This document shows, in pieces, positions 1-7,383 of a stretch of DNA of 18,183 nucleotides. Source of the DNA: CBDAPI01 sp964565865 (GTDB lineage: Bacteria; Acidobacteriota; UBA6911; RPQK01; CBDAPI01); contig CAZMGM010000042.1 of NCBI GenBank assembly GCA_964565865.1, forward strand, positions 1-18,183, given 5' to 3'. Numbering within the stretch: position 1 is the stretch's first letter; every line of letters starts with the position of its first letter. The translations under genes and the position numbers were made by a program. The notes beneath the pieces are model-generated. The model ran no database searches. It was not told the origin of the DNA and saw only the letters and a program-made list of their open reading frames with translations.

Positions 1-1613
1 TTCCCAAGCCAGACACGCAATTCTAGATGGACCAGTTGACCGGGAGGAGCCCAACCCAGGACAAGTGAAGCTACCAGCATCGCCAGGGATGTGAGAACAA
101 AGCTGTATAGATAGGCTCCGTATTTGTCCATGAGAAAGGCCGGCAGGATCTGGAGGTGAAAACTTTCTGCCATCAAAGGTGCGAGCAGACGCACGACACC
201 GTAGATTGATCCAACCAGCAGACCGATGACCCCCGTGCGAGGATGGACGCGCGTGAAGACACCCATAATGTAGAGGGTAAACAAAGGGATGACAAAGGCA
301 CTTGTGATTTCCAGGTAGAAGACGACCATGCCACCGCTCAAAAGAACGGGGAGATAGACAAAAGACGCCCCGATGACTACCGGCGTCAGCCACTGGCCAA
401 CCCGTCGATAGTGCTGGTCCGGCGCGTCCCGTACCAGCAGGCGTGCATACACGTCACGCGTCAGGAGGGAGGAGAGCGTTGAGCCGATCGAATCAAAGGT
501 CGAGAAGGCCGCCGCCAGCAGGCCGGCTACTGCAATCGGCTTCAACCAGCCAGTGGCGAACTGGGAGATCAAGAGCGGGTAGATGGAGTCTTGTGACTGG
601 TCGGGCAGGAGAAGCTGATCAGGATAGAGGGCACGTCCCATCACTCCGATAGAAAGCATGAAGCCCGACATGGCCAGCATTGTGGCGGAGGCTATGACAC
701 CTGACATCCGGAGGTCCCAGAGACTGCGTGCAGCCAGCATTCGCATAACCTGAGTGTTGTTGACAACTGCGTAGGAGATACCGAGGAGAATCATCGACAA
801 CGAAAAAATCCAAAGGGGTGTGCGTTGAACAATGACCTTGCGTTCGGGATCGTACTCACCACCAGTTAGTAGTTTTCCTTGAATTTCCCTGGGTGAGAGG
901 TCCTCTGCAGACTCATGATCGAGGTGGTCCCGGCCCACGTGCAGCATCTGCTTCTCCAGACCAGGTTGCGCATCCTCAAACCTTTGCTGCATTCCAGTCC
1001 AGCCTCCCACGGCGCCCCAGATGGCAAGCCAGATCAGCAGGGCCGCGACACTCATGACAACAACCTGAAGAGTGTCCGTAATCGCCACCGATCTCATTCC
1101 CCCGGCTACCGTGTAGACTGCAGCCAGAGCGGCCACTAGTACGACCGCCAGCCAGGCCAGCCGGTCCCACCCGCAAATGACTGAGAGAATACGGAAAATG
1201 GATATGCTCATCATCCCCATGACAAGCGTTCGGAACTGTAGCTGAACAAACACGCTGGTGATCCGGGAGCCGACACCAAAACGGGCCTCCAGATATTCGG
1301 CATTCGTGTACATGCCCAGCCGATACATGGGGACCAGGATGAAGAACCCCGCCAGGGCCCAGCCGCACGTCGCTCCTATCCAGCTTCCGATGAAGAAGCT
1401 GAAGCCGAGCTCGTAGGTCGCACCTGAATCGGCCACCAGATCTGCGGCATCGATGGCGGTGGCATACATAGACAAACCCATCAGCCAAAAGGGCAGTGTG
1501 CGGCCCGCCAGGAACCACTGGCTGCTCGACTGTCCTCCGCGGCTCAGGTACAGGCCATAGCCGACAATCGAACCGTTTAGAAATATGACGAGCAACCATT
1601 CCCAAATAGTCAT
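1..1613 (-). CDS. Sodium:solute symporter (SSS/SLC5 family), C-terminus cut by window edge
   Basis: Inner-membrane transporter that would use the sodium gradient to import a small solute; the substrate cannot be read from sequence. The reading frame runs open from ATG at 1613 to the window edge (537 codons), so the stop and perhaps a few dozen residues are missing; family members are usually about 480-600 aa. The N-terminus begins MTIWEWLLVIFLNG, a first membrane segment, followed by FLAGRTLPFW, the LAGR-type loop typical of the family, then a YATAIDAADLV segment and MYTNAEYLEARFG, matching the conserved EYLxxRFG region. Many further hydrophobic segments follow, and SIGSTLSSLLTRDVYARL matches the late SSS region with its helix-breaking serines and the TRDxY motif. 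No strong Shine-Dalgarno sequence precedes 1613. An internal open frame on the same strand (976-1764) is a shadow. Family assignment is firm; substrate is unknown. Confidence 0.9.
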   Translation of the reverse strand, partial: MTIWEWLLVIFLNGSIVGYGLYLSRGGQSSSQWFLAGRTLPFWLMGLSMYATAIDAADLVADSGATYELGFSFFIGSWIGATCGWALAGFFILVPMYRLGMYTNAEYLEARFGVGSRITSVFVQLQFRTLVMGMMSISIFRILSVICGWDRLAWLAVVLVAALAAVYTVAGGMRSVAITDTLQVVVMSVAALLIWLAIWGAVGGWTGMQQRFEDAQPGLEKQMLHVGRDHLDHESAEDLSPREIQGKLLTGGEYDPERKVIVQRTPLWIFSLSMILLGISYAVVNNTQVMRMLAARSLWDLRMSGVIASATMLAMSGFMLSIGVMGRALYPDQLLLPDQSQDSIYPLLISQFATGWLKPIAVAGLLAAAFSTFDSIGSTLSSLLTRDVYARLLVRDAPDQHYRRVGQWLTPVVIGASFVYLPVLLSGGMVVFYLEITSAFVIPLFTLYIMGVFTRVHPRTGVIGLLVGSIYGVVRLLAPLMAESFHLQILPAFLMDKYGAYLYSFVLTSLAMLVASLVLGWAPPGQLVHLELRVWLG

Positions 1614-1872
1614 TGGCCGAATCAGAAAGGGAAAACACCCACGCTGAACCTGGTTCAAGCGCGAGGGAAATGAAAGATGGGAAACATTGTAATCGATATC
1701 TCTTTGCTGGCGCTTCCTGCGGAGATTCGGAAAGATTGGAAAATTGGAGCGGGGCTGCCACCAAACGTCACCATTCAAACTCTCGACGCCTCCACTCCAA
1801 CCGGGAAAGGGTACGAGAAATGAGATTTGGACGGAGGCCGAGCGGGCGATGGAAACGACTGGCTGCCCGAGA
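1614..1872. other. Intergenic spacer upstream of the symporter
   Basis: This 259-bp spacer separates the VWA gene stop from the symporter start, both on the minus strand. I find no convincing gene. It contains a perfect 13-bp inverted repeat at 1645-1657 (listed separately). The minus strand reads TACAAT at 1691-1686, a good -10 hexamer, but no acceptable -35 lies at the usual distance, so a symporter promoter is only suggested. Confidence 0.5.
1645..1657. promoter_or_regulatory. Perfect 13-bp inverted repeat, candidate operator
   Basis: TGAACC-T-GGTTCA is a perfect palindrome with 6-bp arms and a one-base centre. It lies about 32 bp upstream of the symporter start, a position that suits a repressor site or a stem in the leader RNA. 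The symmetry is seen directly; the regulatory role is inferred from symmetry and position only. Confidence 0.3.
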
Positions 1873-2802
1873 TCAGGGGGATTCAGAGGGAGTGTAGTAT
1901 CCCTTTCGGTGTCTGGCGACCAGATGCTTGGCTTTTATAAGTTTGACCTTAATCTTCCGAAACCTTCCGTCACGTTTCTTTTTGGTGGGGACATAAGTGA
2001 GGCTATAGACGCTTCTGACTTCTTCTTCGATCAGGGAAAATGCGTGATGTAGGTGTTCGGCCGAATAGGGGAAGAAGACTCGGCCGCCAGTCTTGACAGA
2101 GAGCTCCTCGAGGATACGCTCTCCGCGGGCGTCTCCGCTAGCGCCAATCCGGTTGGTACCGATTGAATACACCGTGATGTTGTTCTCTTGTACCAGTTGG
2201 AGTACCTCCCGGGTCGAATGCGTGCTGTCCAGATCGGCACCGTCGGAGATAACGATGGCCGTGTTGCGCCTTGCCGGGGTGTTCAGCTTGTCCCGGGCCA
2301 CGATGTAAACCGCGTCGAGCAGTGCTGTTCCACCACCCGCCTGCAAACCTTTCAACTGTGTAGCTATCTCGGTAGGGTTGTTGGTAAAGTCTGTGACCAG
2401 TGTGACCCCGGTATCGAACTCCGCAACCATGGTCCGGTCCTGCGGTCTCATGACCGAGAAGATGAAGTTGGTGGCCGCCCGCTTCTCGAAGTCGAGCTTG
2501 GTCCTGACGCTGGCGCTCGTGTCAATCAGGAGCGCAATGCTCAAAGGTAGTTTGGATTCGATTCCGAAGTTGGTAATGGTCTGTCTCTTTCCGTCCTCCT
2601 TGATCCGAAAGTTGTCTCTGGTCAGCGTGGTAACGGACCGGCCCGCTTGGTTGGTCACGGCGACCAGAAGATTCACGGCCTCAACCTCGACTCGGATCTC
2701 GGTATCGTCAGCCTCTTGTAGCTGAGCGAGCCCCGGTGATGAAGCCGCCAGAAAGACTGTAAGAACCAGAATGAAATTCCGTCGCACTCCGATTGTCCTC
2801 AC
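1873..2802 (-). CDS. Secreted VWA-domain protein, acidobacterial type
   Basis: A 309-aa exported protein with one von Willebrand factor A domain. The first 26 residues form a signal peptide (basic MRTIGVRR, hydrophobic core, SSPGLAQ cleavage region). A short beta-rich region follows (about 35-80, NFRIKEDGKRQTI), then the VWA domain (about 86-265). The metal-dependent adhesion site is intact: D94-T-S96-A-S98, T159 in GGGTALLDA, and D187 in ISDGAD. The C-terminal tail (RKIKVKL through RKGYYTP) is typical of the 'VWFA-related acidobacterial domain' family, which is why I favour this phylum. The start is GTG, with no clear Shine-Dalgarno sequence. Such proteins probably bind divalent metal and a protein ligand in the periplasm or outside the cell; the partner is unknown. 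It is followed on the same strand by the symporter after 259 bp, so co-transcription is uncertain. Confidence 0.88.
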   Translation of the reverse strand: MRTIGVRRNFILVLTVFLAASSPGLAQLQEADDTEIRVEVEAVNLLVAVTNQAGRSVTTLTRDNFRIKEDGKRQTITNFGIESKLPLSIALLIDTSASVRTKLDFEKRAATNFIFSVMRPQDRTMVAEFDTGVTLVTDFTNNPTEIATQLKGLQAGGGTALLDAVYIVARDKLNTPARRNTAIVISDGADLDSTHSTREVLQLVQENNITVYSIGTNRIGASGDARGERILEELSVKTGGRVFFPYSAEHLHHAFSLIEEEVRSVYSLTYVPTKKKRDGRFRKIKVKLIKAKHLVARHRKGYYTPSESP

Positions 2803-2828
2803 CGTAGTAACCTAGTCAGTACTTAACC

Positions 2829-2858
2829 AAAATATCAATTCGACAGAAGGTGAATCAA
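2829..2858 (-). promoter_or_regulatory. Possible promoter of the VWA gene
   Basis: On the minus strand, TTGATT (2858-2853) and TATTTT (2834-2829) are separated by 18 bp in the most AT-rich part of the spacer. The -10 ends 27 bp before the GTG start at 2802. The fit to a sigma-70-like consensus is moderate, and no experimental consensus for this organism is available. Confidence 0.3.
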
Positions 2859-2860
2859 AT

Positions 2861-2872
2861 TCCCTCGAGGGA
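2861..2872. promoter_or_regulatory. 12-bp perfect palindrome in a divergent intergenic region
   Basis: TCCCTCGAGGGA is perfectly self-complementary. It sits between the divergently transcribed VWA gene (start 2802) and the 196-aa gene (start 2962), just upstream of the putative VWA -35. It could be an operator shared by both directions; this is inference from position and symmetry. Confidence 0.28.
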
Positions 2873-2961
2873 GCGTCCCGGCGAGGTGCCCTAGCCCGAA
2901 CGAGAACGCTTTTCCGGGTGTTTACTTTTGAACCGGGAAACCTCAGAATAAACGCTTTGTC

Positions 2962-3552
2962 ATGGCTCCGCTGGAAGAGAAGAAGAGACTCCTGAACGAC
3001 GTCATCCGCCACGTCATGAAAAGCTGGTACCAACACTGTAAGCCTCACTACGTAACGGAGGAGGAAAGCCAGCAGCTCGGGGTGGAGCCTGAACTCAAGT
3101 ATTTCGAGGATGAGTACAGTTTTCGAATAAAATTCGGCCGCACCGGGGACCTCGACGTTACTTACGGCCTCAGCCTTATGGAGGCGAAGGGGGGACAGCT
3201 GGTAATCGTCTCGAGTGTTAACAACAAGACGGCCGGGTTCGATCTGGATGCCTTCATGGAACGGCTAAAGGCCTATTACTGGCGGGCTCGCAACGAGAAG
3301 CCGTGGACTCGACCGGCGTTCGACCGATACACCTACGAGGATGTGATGCCCTTTGAGCCGCACCTGGGTGAGACAGTCTTTCTGGATGCGCGAGAGAGCA
3401 AGGCCGATATCGTTCGTTTGCACTTTCTCTTGAACCCCGATCATGAGGACCAGCTACTAGCAGACCAGGAGGTCCTGGGAGACTTGATCGAGAACTACTG
3501 CCTGTCCCCGCTGCGTCGGATTTTCGCAGAGGCTTACACAAAGCGATCTTGA
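2962..3552 (+). CDS. Unrecognised cytoplasmic protein, first gene before the transhydrogenase operon
   Basis: A 196-aa soluble, charged protein with no signal peptide and no membrane segment; I do not recognise a family. The N-terminal third is helical and charged (EEKKRLLNDVIRHVMKSWY). The middle looks beta-rich (YSFRIKFGRTGDLDVTYGLSL, then GGQLVIVSSVNN). The C-terminal half contains an acidic stretch (LNPDHEDQLLADQEVLGDL) and ends SPLRRIFAEAY. Coding quality is good: the opposite-strand frames over it are broken, and the gene ends 39 bp before pntAA on the same strand. The start is ATG with no evident Shine-Dalgarno sequence. The spacing suggests co-transcription with the pnt genes, but nothing in the protein itself points to redox metabolism. 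Confidence 0.75.
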   Translation: MAPLEEKKRLLNDVIRHVMKSWYQHCKPHYVTEEESQQLGVEPELKYFEDEYSFRIKFGRTGDLDVTYGLSLMEAKGGQLVIVSSVNNKTAGFDLDAFMERLKAYYWRARNEKPWTRPAFDRYTYEDVMPFEPHLGETVFLDARESKADIVRLHFLLNPDHEDQLLADQEVLGDLIENYCLSPLRRIFAEAYTKRS

Positions 3553-3591
3553 GATGACCAGCCTGTGGAAGAGGCAGAACCTAGGAACCCA

Positions 3592-4719
3592 ATGAAGATC
3601 GGGATTCCCAGAGAGACTGACCCTCACGAAACTCGAACACCGGTAATCCCAGCAGCCGTGAAAAAGCTGGTGGATCTGGGAGCTGAAGTGTTCTTCGAAA
3701 AGGATATTGGCTTGGCCGCGGGCTATCCAGACAAGTCCTACCTGGATGCAGGTGGCCGGGAAGCCCCGCGCGAAGAAGTCTTTTCTAGTTCGAATCTTCT
3801 TCTGCGCCTCTGCCCCCCAGGGATACGTGAAGTCTCTCTGATGCAGGATGGCTCGGTTTATGCGGGGTTTCTGGATCCCTTTGGGAAGCCGGACCTTTTG
3901 AAGGCTCTGGCTCGACAAAGAGTATCGGCGCTAAGCATGGAGATGATCCCCAGAATCACCAGGGCTCAGAAGTTGGATGCCCTAAGCTCTCAGGCCAACC
4001 TTGCAGGGTACGTTTCCGTCATCCTGGCAGCTTCCCATTTGAATCGGATCCTTCCCATGATGACGACTCCCGCTGGAACCATTCCTGCCGCCCGGGTCTT
4101 CGTAATAGGAGCGGGTGTGGCAGGCCTGCAGGCGATAGCTACGGCGAAGCGCCTTGGAGCCCGGGTAGAGGCTTTCGACACCCGCCCCGAGGTTGAGGAA
4201 CAGGTCCGGTCCGTGGGAGCCAAATTCCTCAGAGTCGGCCTGGGAAAGACGGAATCAACCGAGCAGGGATACGCGAAGGCATTGAGCAAGGAGCAAATGG
4301 AATTGCAGCAAGAGGCTATGGAAAAGGTTTGTCACCATTCCGACGTAGTGATCACCACAGCTCAGATTTTTGGACGTCGTGCCCCACTCATTATCAGGAA
4401 CCATGTCTTGCAGGGAATGAAGCCGGGGAGCGTCATGGTTGATCTGGCTGTGGAAAGCGGCGGCAACATCGAGGCTTCCGTCCTCGGGGAGACGATCGAA
4501 AAGGAGGGGGTTAAGATAGTGGGCCTGAGAAACCTTCCGGGCCTTGTACCGGCCCACTCGAGTCAGGTCTATTCCTCGAATCTGGTCAACCTGGTATCCG
4601 AGTTTTGGGATGACGGGAAAAAGAGTTTTGTTCTCAACCCGGAGGACGAGGTTATTCAGGGTTGCCTGATCACACACGACGGCCAAATTTGTCACGAGCG
4701 TTTCAAGGTCAATTTCTGA
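3592..4719 (+). CDS. pntAA: NAD(P) transhydrogenase subunit alpha, part 1 (NAD-binding domain I)
   Basis: Soluble NAD(H)-binding domain I of proton-translocating transhydrogenase, which passes hydride from NADH to NADP+ as protons flow inward. It is 375 aa, normal for the split form. The sequence opens MKIGIPRETDPHETRTPV, as in the alanine dehydrogenase/PNT N-terminal fold. R121, Q126 and D129 match the RQD loop that holds the nicotinamide. A Rossmann GAGVAG lies at 173-178, followed by FDTRPEVEEQVRSVGAKF. VDLAVESGGNIE (283-293) is the conserved late motif. An in-frame GTG at 3565 would add nine residues, but ATG 3592 fits the family N-terminus and has AGGA five bases upstream. It is followed by pntAB after 11 bp. 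Confidence 0.96.
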   Translation: MKIGIPRETDPHETRTPVIPAAVKKLVDLGAEVFFEKDIGLAAGYPDKSYLDAGGREAPREEVFSSSNLLLRLCPPGIREVSLMQDGSVYAGFLDPFGKPDLLKALARQRVSALSMEMIPRITRAQKLDALSSQANLAGYVSVILAASHLNRILPMMTTPAGTIPAARVFVIGAGVAGLQAIATAKRLGARVEAFDTRPEVEEQVRSVGAKFLRVGLGKTESTEQGYAKALSKEQMELQQEAMEKVCHHSDVVITTAQIFGRRAPLIIRNHVLQGMKPGSVMVDLAVESGGNIEASVLGETIEKEGVKIVGLRNLPGLVPAHSSQVYSSNLVNLVSEFWDDGKKSFVLNPEDEVIQGCLITHDGQICHERFKVNF

Positions 4720-4730
4720 GAGGGAACCCC

Positions 4731-5024
4731 ATGGAGAACGTTTTCCTCGCATTTATCCTGATCCTCTCGATTTTTCTTGGCTTTGAGCTCATATCCAAAG
4801 TGCCTTCCACGCTGCATACTCCGCTCATGTCGGGAGCCAATGCAATATCTGGCATTACGCTGGTTGGAGCACTGCTGGCAGCTGGCTTCAACAACAGCAC
4901 GGCAGGTGTCATCCTGGGGACTGCAGCTGTCTTTTTCGCCACCGTTAACGTAGTGGGGGGCTATGTGGTGACCAACCGGATGCTGGCCATGTTCCGAAAG
5001 CGAGATCAAGTACCCAAGCAATGA
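4731..5024 (+). CDS. pntAB: NAD(P) transhydrogenase subunit alpha, part 2 (membrane helices)
   Basis: A 97-aa membrane subunit that supplies part of the proton-conducting domain II. Three hydrophobic segments are visible (about 4-20, 38-56 and 60-82). The first loop carries the family signature KVPSTLHTPLMSGANAISGI, which is strongly conserved in this subunit. A frame open from 4662 would add 23 residues overlapping the end of pntAA. The ATG at 4731 is better: it matches the family N-terminus and has GAGAGGGA a few bases upstream. The stop overlaps the pntB start (ATGA, 5021-5024), a hallmark of translational coupling. The three-gene arrangement (AA, AB, B) is one of the known forms; enterobacteria fuse the first two parts. 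Confidence 0.96.
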   Translation: MENVFLAFILILSIFLGFELISKVPSTLHTPLMSGANAISGITLVGALLAAGFNNSTAGVILGTAAVFFATVNVVGGYVVTNRMLAMFRKRDQVPKQ

Positions 5025-6403
5025 CGATCTGGATCAACTGTGTCTACATCCTTTCAGCGCTGCTGTTCGGAGTTGGCTTGAAGATGCTCAGCTCTCCCGA
5101 CACCGCGCGCCGGGGCAATCTGGTCTCGGCGGTCGGGATGCTATTGGCAGTTGGTTCCACCCTCCTGCATCATCAGATCGTCGACTTGCGGTGGATTGCC
5201 GGAGGGGTGGTAGCAGGAGCAGTCACAGGTGCGATCGCAGCTCGCTTGGTAGCCATGACCGCCATGCCGGAAATGGTCGCTCTATTCAATGGTTTCGGCG
5301 GCGTGGCCAGTCTGCTGGTGGCCTGGGCCGAGTTTCAGTCCAAGCCGGCGATGGCAGCCTCGCAGGGAGTTCCCGTCCTGCTGGCCACCCTAATCGGGGG
5401 TTTGACTTTTACCGGAAGCCTGGTGGCCTTTCTAAAACTGCGAGACTTGACCGTGGCCGGCCGGCGCTTTGGAAAGGCCCTGCTTTTTCCTGGCCAGCAG
5501 GCTCTGAACGGCCTGATGCTGACTGCTGGCGTCGGGGCGAGTGTCTGGATCAACCTCTACCCGGGTGTCTGGCCCGAACTGTATCTGTTCGTAGTTGGGG
5601 CCGCATTTCTAGTGGGAGTTCTGGCTGTCGTTCCTATAGGGGGGGCTGACATGCCTGTCGTGATCTCGCTACTGAACAGTTATTCTGGCCTGGCAGCCTG
5701 CGCAGCTGGGTTCGCTGTGCAGAACAATATTCTCATCGTGGCGGGAGCACTTGTGGGAGCGAGCGGAATCATCCTCACAAGGAACATGTGCAAGGCCATG
5801 AACCGCTCGCTCTTCAACGTGCTCTTCAGTGGGTTCGGGGCAGGAGTCAGTGCTGGAGCGGCCGGTGTGGAGGGCGAAGCCAGGCCGATCACTGCCGAGG
5901 ATGTCTATTACCTGCTGGAGGCTGCCGGATCTGTTGTGTTTGTGCCGGGTTACGGACTGGCGGTAGCCCAGGCCCAGCACACTGTCAAGGAACTCGGTGA
6001 GTTGCTGGAGGCAAACGGCAGCGAGGTTCGTTACGCGATTCACCCTGTTGCCGGGAGGATGCCGGGGCACATGAATGTGCTGCTGGCCGAGGCTGATGTT
6101 CCCTACGACGAACTGGTGGAGATGGATGACATCAATCCCATCATGGAAACCGTGGAGGCTGTGATGGTGATCGGGGCCAATGACGTTGTCAATCCCGCTG
6201 CCAGAGAAGATGAAGGGAGCCCAATCTATGGAATGCCCGTGATCGAAGTAGACCGGGCCCGGACGGTGATCGTCAGCAAGCGATCCATGGCCACTGGTTT
6301 TGCCGGGATCCAGAATCCACTCTTCTTCAAGGACAACACGCGCATGCTCTTCGGCGATGCCAAAGCCAGCCTTCAGGCGCTCATTGCAGAGTTCAAGCAC
6401 TGA
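5021..6403 (+). CDS. pntB: NAD(P) transhydrogenase subunit beta
   Basis: A 460-aa subunit holding the rest of the membrane domain and the NADP(H)-binding domain III. Residues 1-270 are mostly hydrophobic (about nine membrane segments) and include MPEMVALFNGFGGVAS (82-97) and GGADMPVVISLLNSYSG (207-223), both characteristic of PntB. Domain III spans about 285-460: GYGLAVAQAQ (310-319) is the nucleotide-binding turn, PVAGRMPGHMNVLLAEA (342-358) and GANDVVNPAA (385-394) contact NADP, and KRSMATGFAGIQNPLFF (420-436) is a conserved C-terminal block. All key motifs are intact and the length is normal. It starts inside the pntAB stop, so the two are probably translated together. No U-rich terminator follows the stop codon. 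Confidence 0.97.
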   Translation: MTIWINCVYILSALLFGVGLKMLSSPDTARRGNLVSAVGMLLAVGSTLLHHQIVDLRWIAGGVVAGAVTGAIAARLVAMTAMPEMVALFNGFGGVASLLVAWAEFQSKPAMAASQGVPVLLATLIGGLTFTGSLVAFLKLRDLTVAGRRFGKALLFPGQQALNGLMLTAGVGASVWINLYPGVWPELYLFVVGAAFLVGVLAVVPIGGADMPVVISLLNSYSGLAACAAGFAVQNNILIVAGALVGASGIILTRNMCKAMNRSLFNVLFSGFGAGVSAGAAGVEGEARPITAEDVYYLLEAAGSVVFVPGYGLAVAQAQHTVKELGELLEANGSEVRYAIHPVAGRMPGHMNVLLAEADVPYDELVEMDDINPIMETVEAVMVIGANDVVNPAAREDEGSPIYGMPVIEVDRARTVIVSKRSMATGFAGIQNPLFFKDNTRMLFGDAKASLQALIAEFKH

Positions 6404-6642
6404 CTAGGGGCTCTTCGTTTCACGTTTCGCGTCCCGTGGCTCCCAACCTTAGGCGATCAGAGTAAATAAGAGTCCCGGGGCGGAAAAACGAAGACTAGAA
6501 CCATGAGCCGATGAACCCATTTGTGACGGGTGCTGCCGCAGCCGGCTCTGCCCGTCTCGGTAGCCGCTCTAGCGGCTCCATCCGGCACAATGGTGTGCGT
6601 CTGTACGCGAATGAAGTATCCTGGTGAGCGGAAGATAATCTA
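6404..6642 (+). other. Spacer rich in inverted repeats; possible structured RNA or repeat relic
   Basis: No gene is well supported here. The first part has two heptamers in tandem (CGTTTCA 6416-6422, CGTTTCG 6423-6429) and a 9-bp inverted repeat, TCTTCGTTT (6412-6420) with AAACGAAGA (6486-6494). The second part has nested stems: GACGGG (6525-6530) with CCCGTC (6551-6556) enclosing GCTG-CCG-CAGC (6532-6542), then AGCCGCT-CT-AGCGGCT (6562-6577). A 38-codon frame (ATG 6511 to TGA 6625-6627) crosses the stems but has no Shine-Dalgarno sequence and a low-complexity G/A/S/R-rich product, so I do not call it. The region could be a small RNA, the leader of the next gene, a post-pnt structure or a decayed repeat. 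Confidence 0.4.
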
Positions 6643-7005
6643 ATGCAATCGAAAGCTCCAGCTGCCCTCGTCATCACCCTGACGTTTTCCATCATGACGG
6701 GTTTTTCGGGTGAGGAAGCCGTACCAGAACAACCGATCAACCTGGCAGTGAAACCCGAAGTGAAAGGTGCCATGGCCATTGCCAATCTGAGGTGGCAGGA
6801 CCAGTCCGACAACGAACTGGGCTTCGAAATCCTGCGCTCCCCCAACGGCGAAGATTTCTCTCTGATCGGATCCGTGGGAGCCAACACAGAGCGACATCGG
6901 GACGAGGTGGGTCGATACACAAACGGCGCCTTCGTGTACAAGGTCCGCGCGTTCAACGCGAAGGGAAGGAGTGAAGAGTCCAATCCCGCCTCCGTGTGGT
7001 TCTAG
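6643..7005 (+). CDS. Small exported protein with one fibronectin type III-like domain
   Basis: A 120-aa protein. Residues 1-23 form a signal peptide (MQSKAPAALVITLTFSIMTG, small residues before the cut), with no lipobox cysteine. The rest fits a single Fn3 beta-sandwich (about 28-118): PINLAVKP, an ANLRWQDQSDNELGFEILRS segment carrying the usual W and the ExGFxIxRS pattern, then AFVYKVRAFNAKGRSEESNPASV, which matches the F-G strands with their YxVRAxNxxG signature. Such stand-alone domains usually work as extracellular adhesion or carbohydrate-associated modules; the partner is unknown. GAGCGGAAG lies about 10 bases upstream of the ATG as a weak ribosome site. It may be truncated from a larger surface protein, but signal, domain and stop are all complete. 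Confidence 0.7.
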   Translation: MQSKAPAALVITLTFSIMTGFSGEEAVPEQPINLAVKPEVKGAMAIANLRWQDQSDNELGFEILRSPNGEDFSLIGSVGANTERHRDEVGRYTNGAFVYKVRAFNAKGRSEESNPASVWF

Positions 7006-7383
7006 CAGTCCGTGATAAACGTCGCCCGCGGTCGCACGCTAGGAAACTGCGTTCGCTGGTAAGGCACGAGGAGAAAGTTGATGTTTGGGCATAGCCTGCG
7101 TCGGTTCGCCTTGCATCTGTACCCACGGCTCCGGCAACGCGGCCCGCGGGACTTTCACCACGTTCTGCTAACCACTCGTTGGGATTCTCACCAAAGGTTG
7201 CCGAAGCGCTCAGCTCATGCCATAAGTCTTCCATCTGTTCATTTTGCCCCCTGCAGTTCTTGGATCTGCCGTTTTGCATCAAGGATCGGGCTGAGAGTAC
7301 ACTCACTTGTTTTCAATAACAGTTGGCGCCGCAGTTCAGAACTTCCTACGCTCTGCCGGTGTCTTTGGTGACCGAGGCACAAC
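7006..7383. other. Spacer without a convincing intact gene
   Basis: This 378-bp stretch between the Fn3 gene and apaH holds no gene I would call. A + strand open frame at 7078-7371 is rich in Arg, His, Ser and Leu with no family resemblance. On the minus strand, 7300-7150 contains the words EQMEDLWHELS and EWLAERGESP, which resemble a short antitoxin family and may be a decayed copy (see findings). A ribosome site, GAGG at 7374-7377, precedes the apaH start. Confidence 0.5.

Noticed and set aside
976..1764. 262-codon open frame on the minus strand
   Set aside because: It overlaps the symporter on the same strand in another frame. Its translation is rich in Arg, His, Cys and Gly with no membrane pattern, while the symporter frame shows clear family motifs.
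5669..6400. 243-codon minus-strand open frame opposite pntB
   Set aside because: It is antisense to the highly conserved NADP-binding domain; its His/Asp/Gln-rich composition is typical of an antisense shadow.
6511..6627. 38-codon open frame inside the structured spacer
   Set aside because: It has no ribosome site, a low-complexity product, and the stems explain the base pattern equally well.
7078..7371. 97-codon + strand open frame upstream of apaH
   Set aside because: It starts with ATG after a GAGGAGAAAG ribosome-like site, which made it tempting, but the product is Arg/His/Ser/Leu-rich without structure or family resemblance and would end just before the apaH ribosome site. I leave it uncalled with low certainty.
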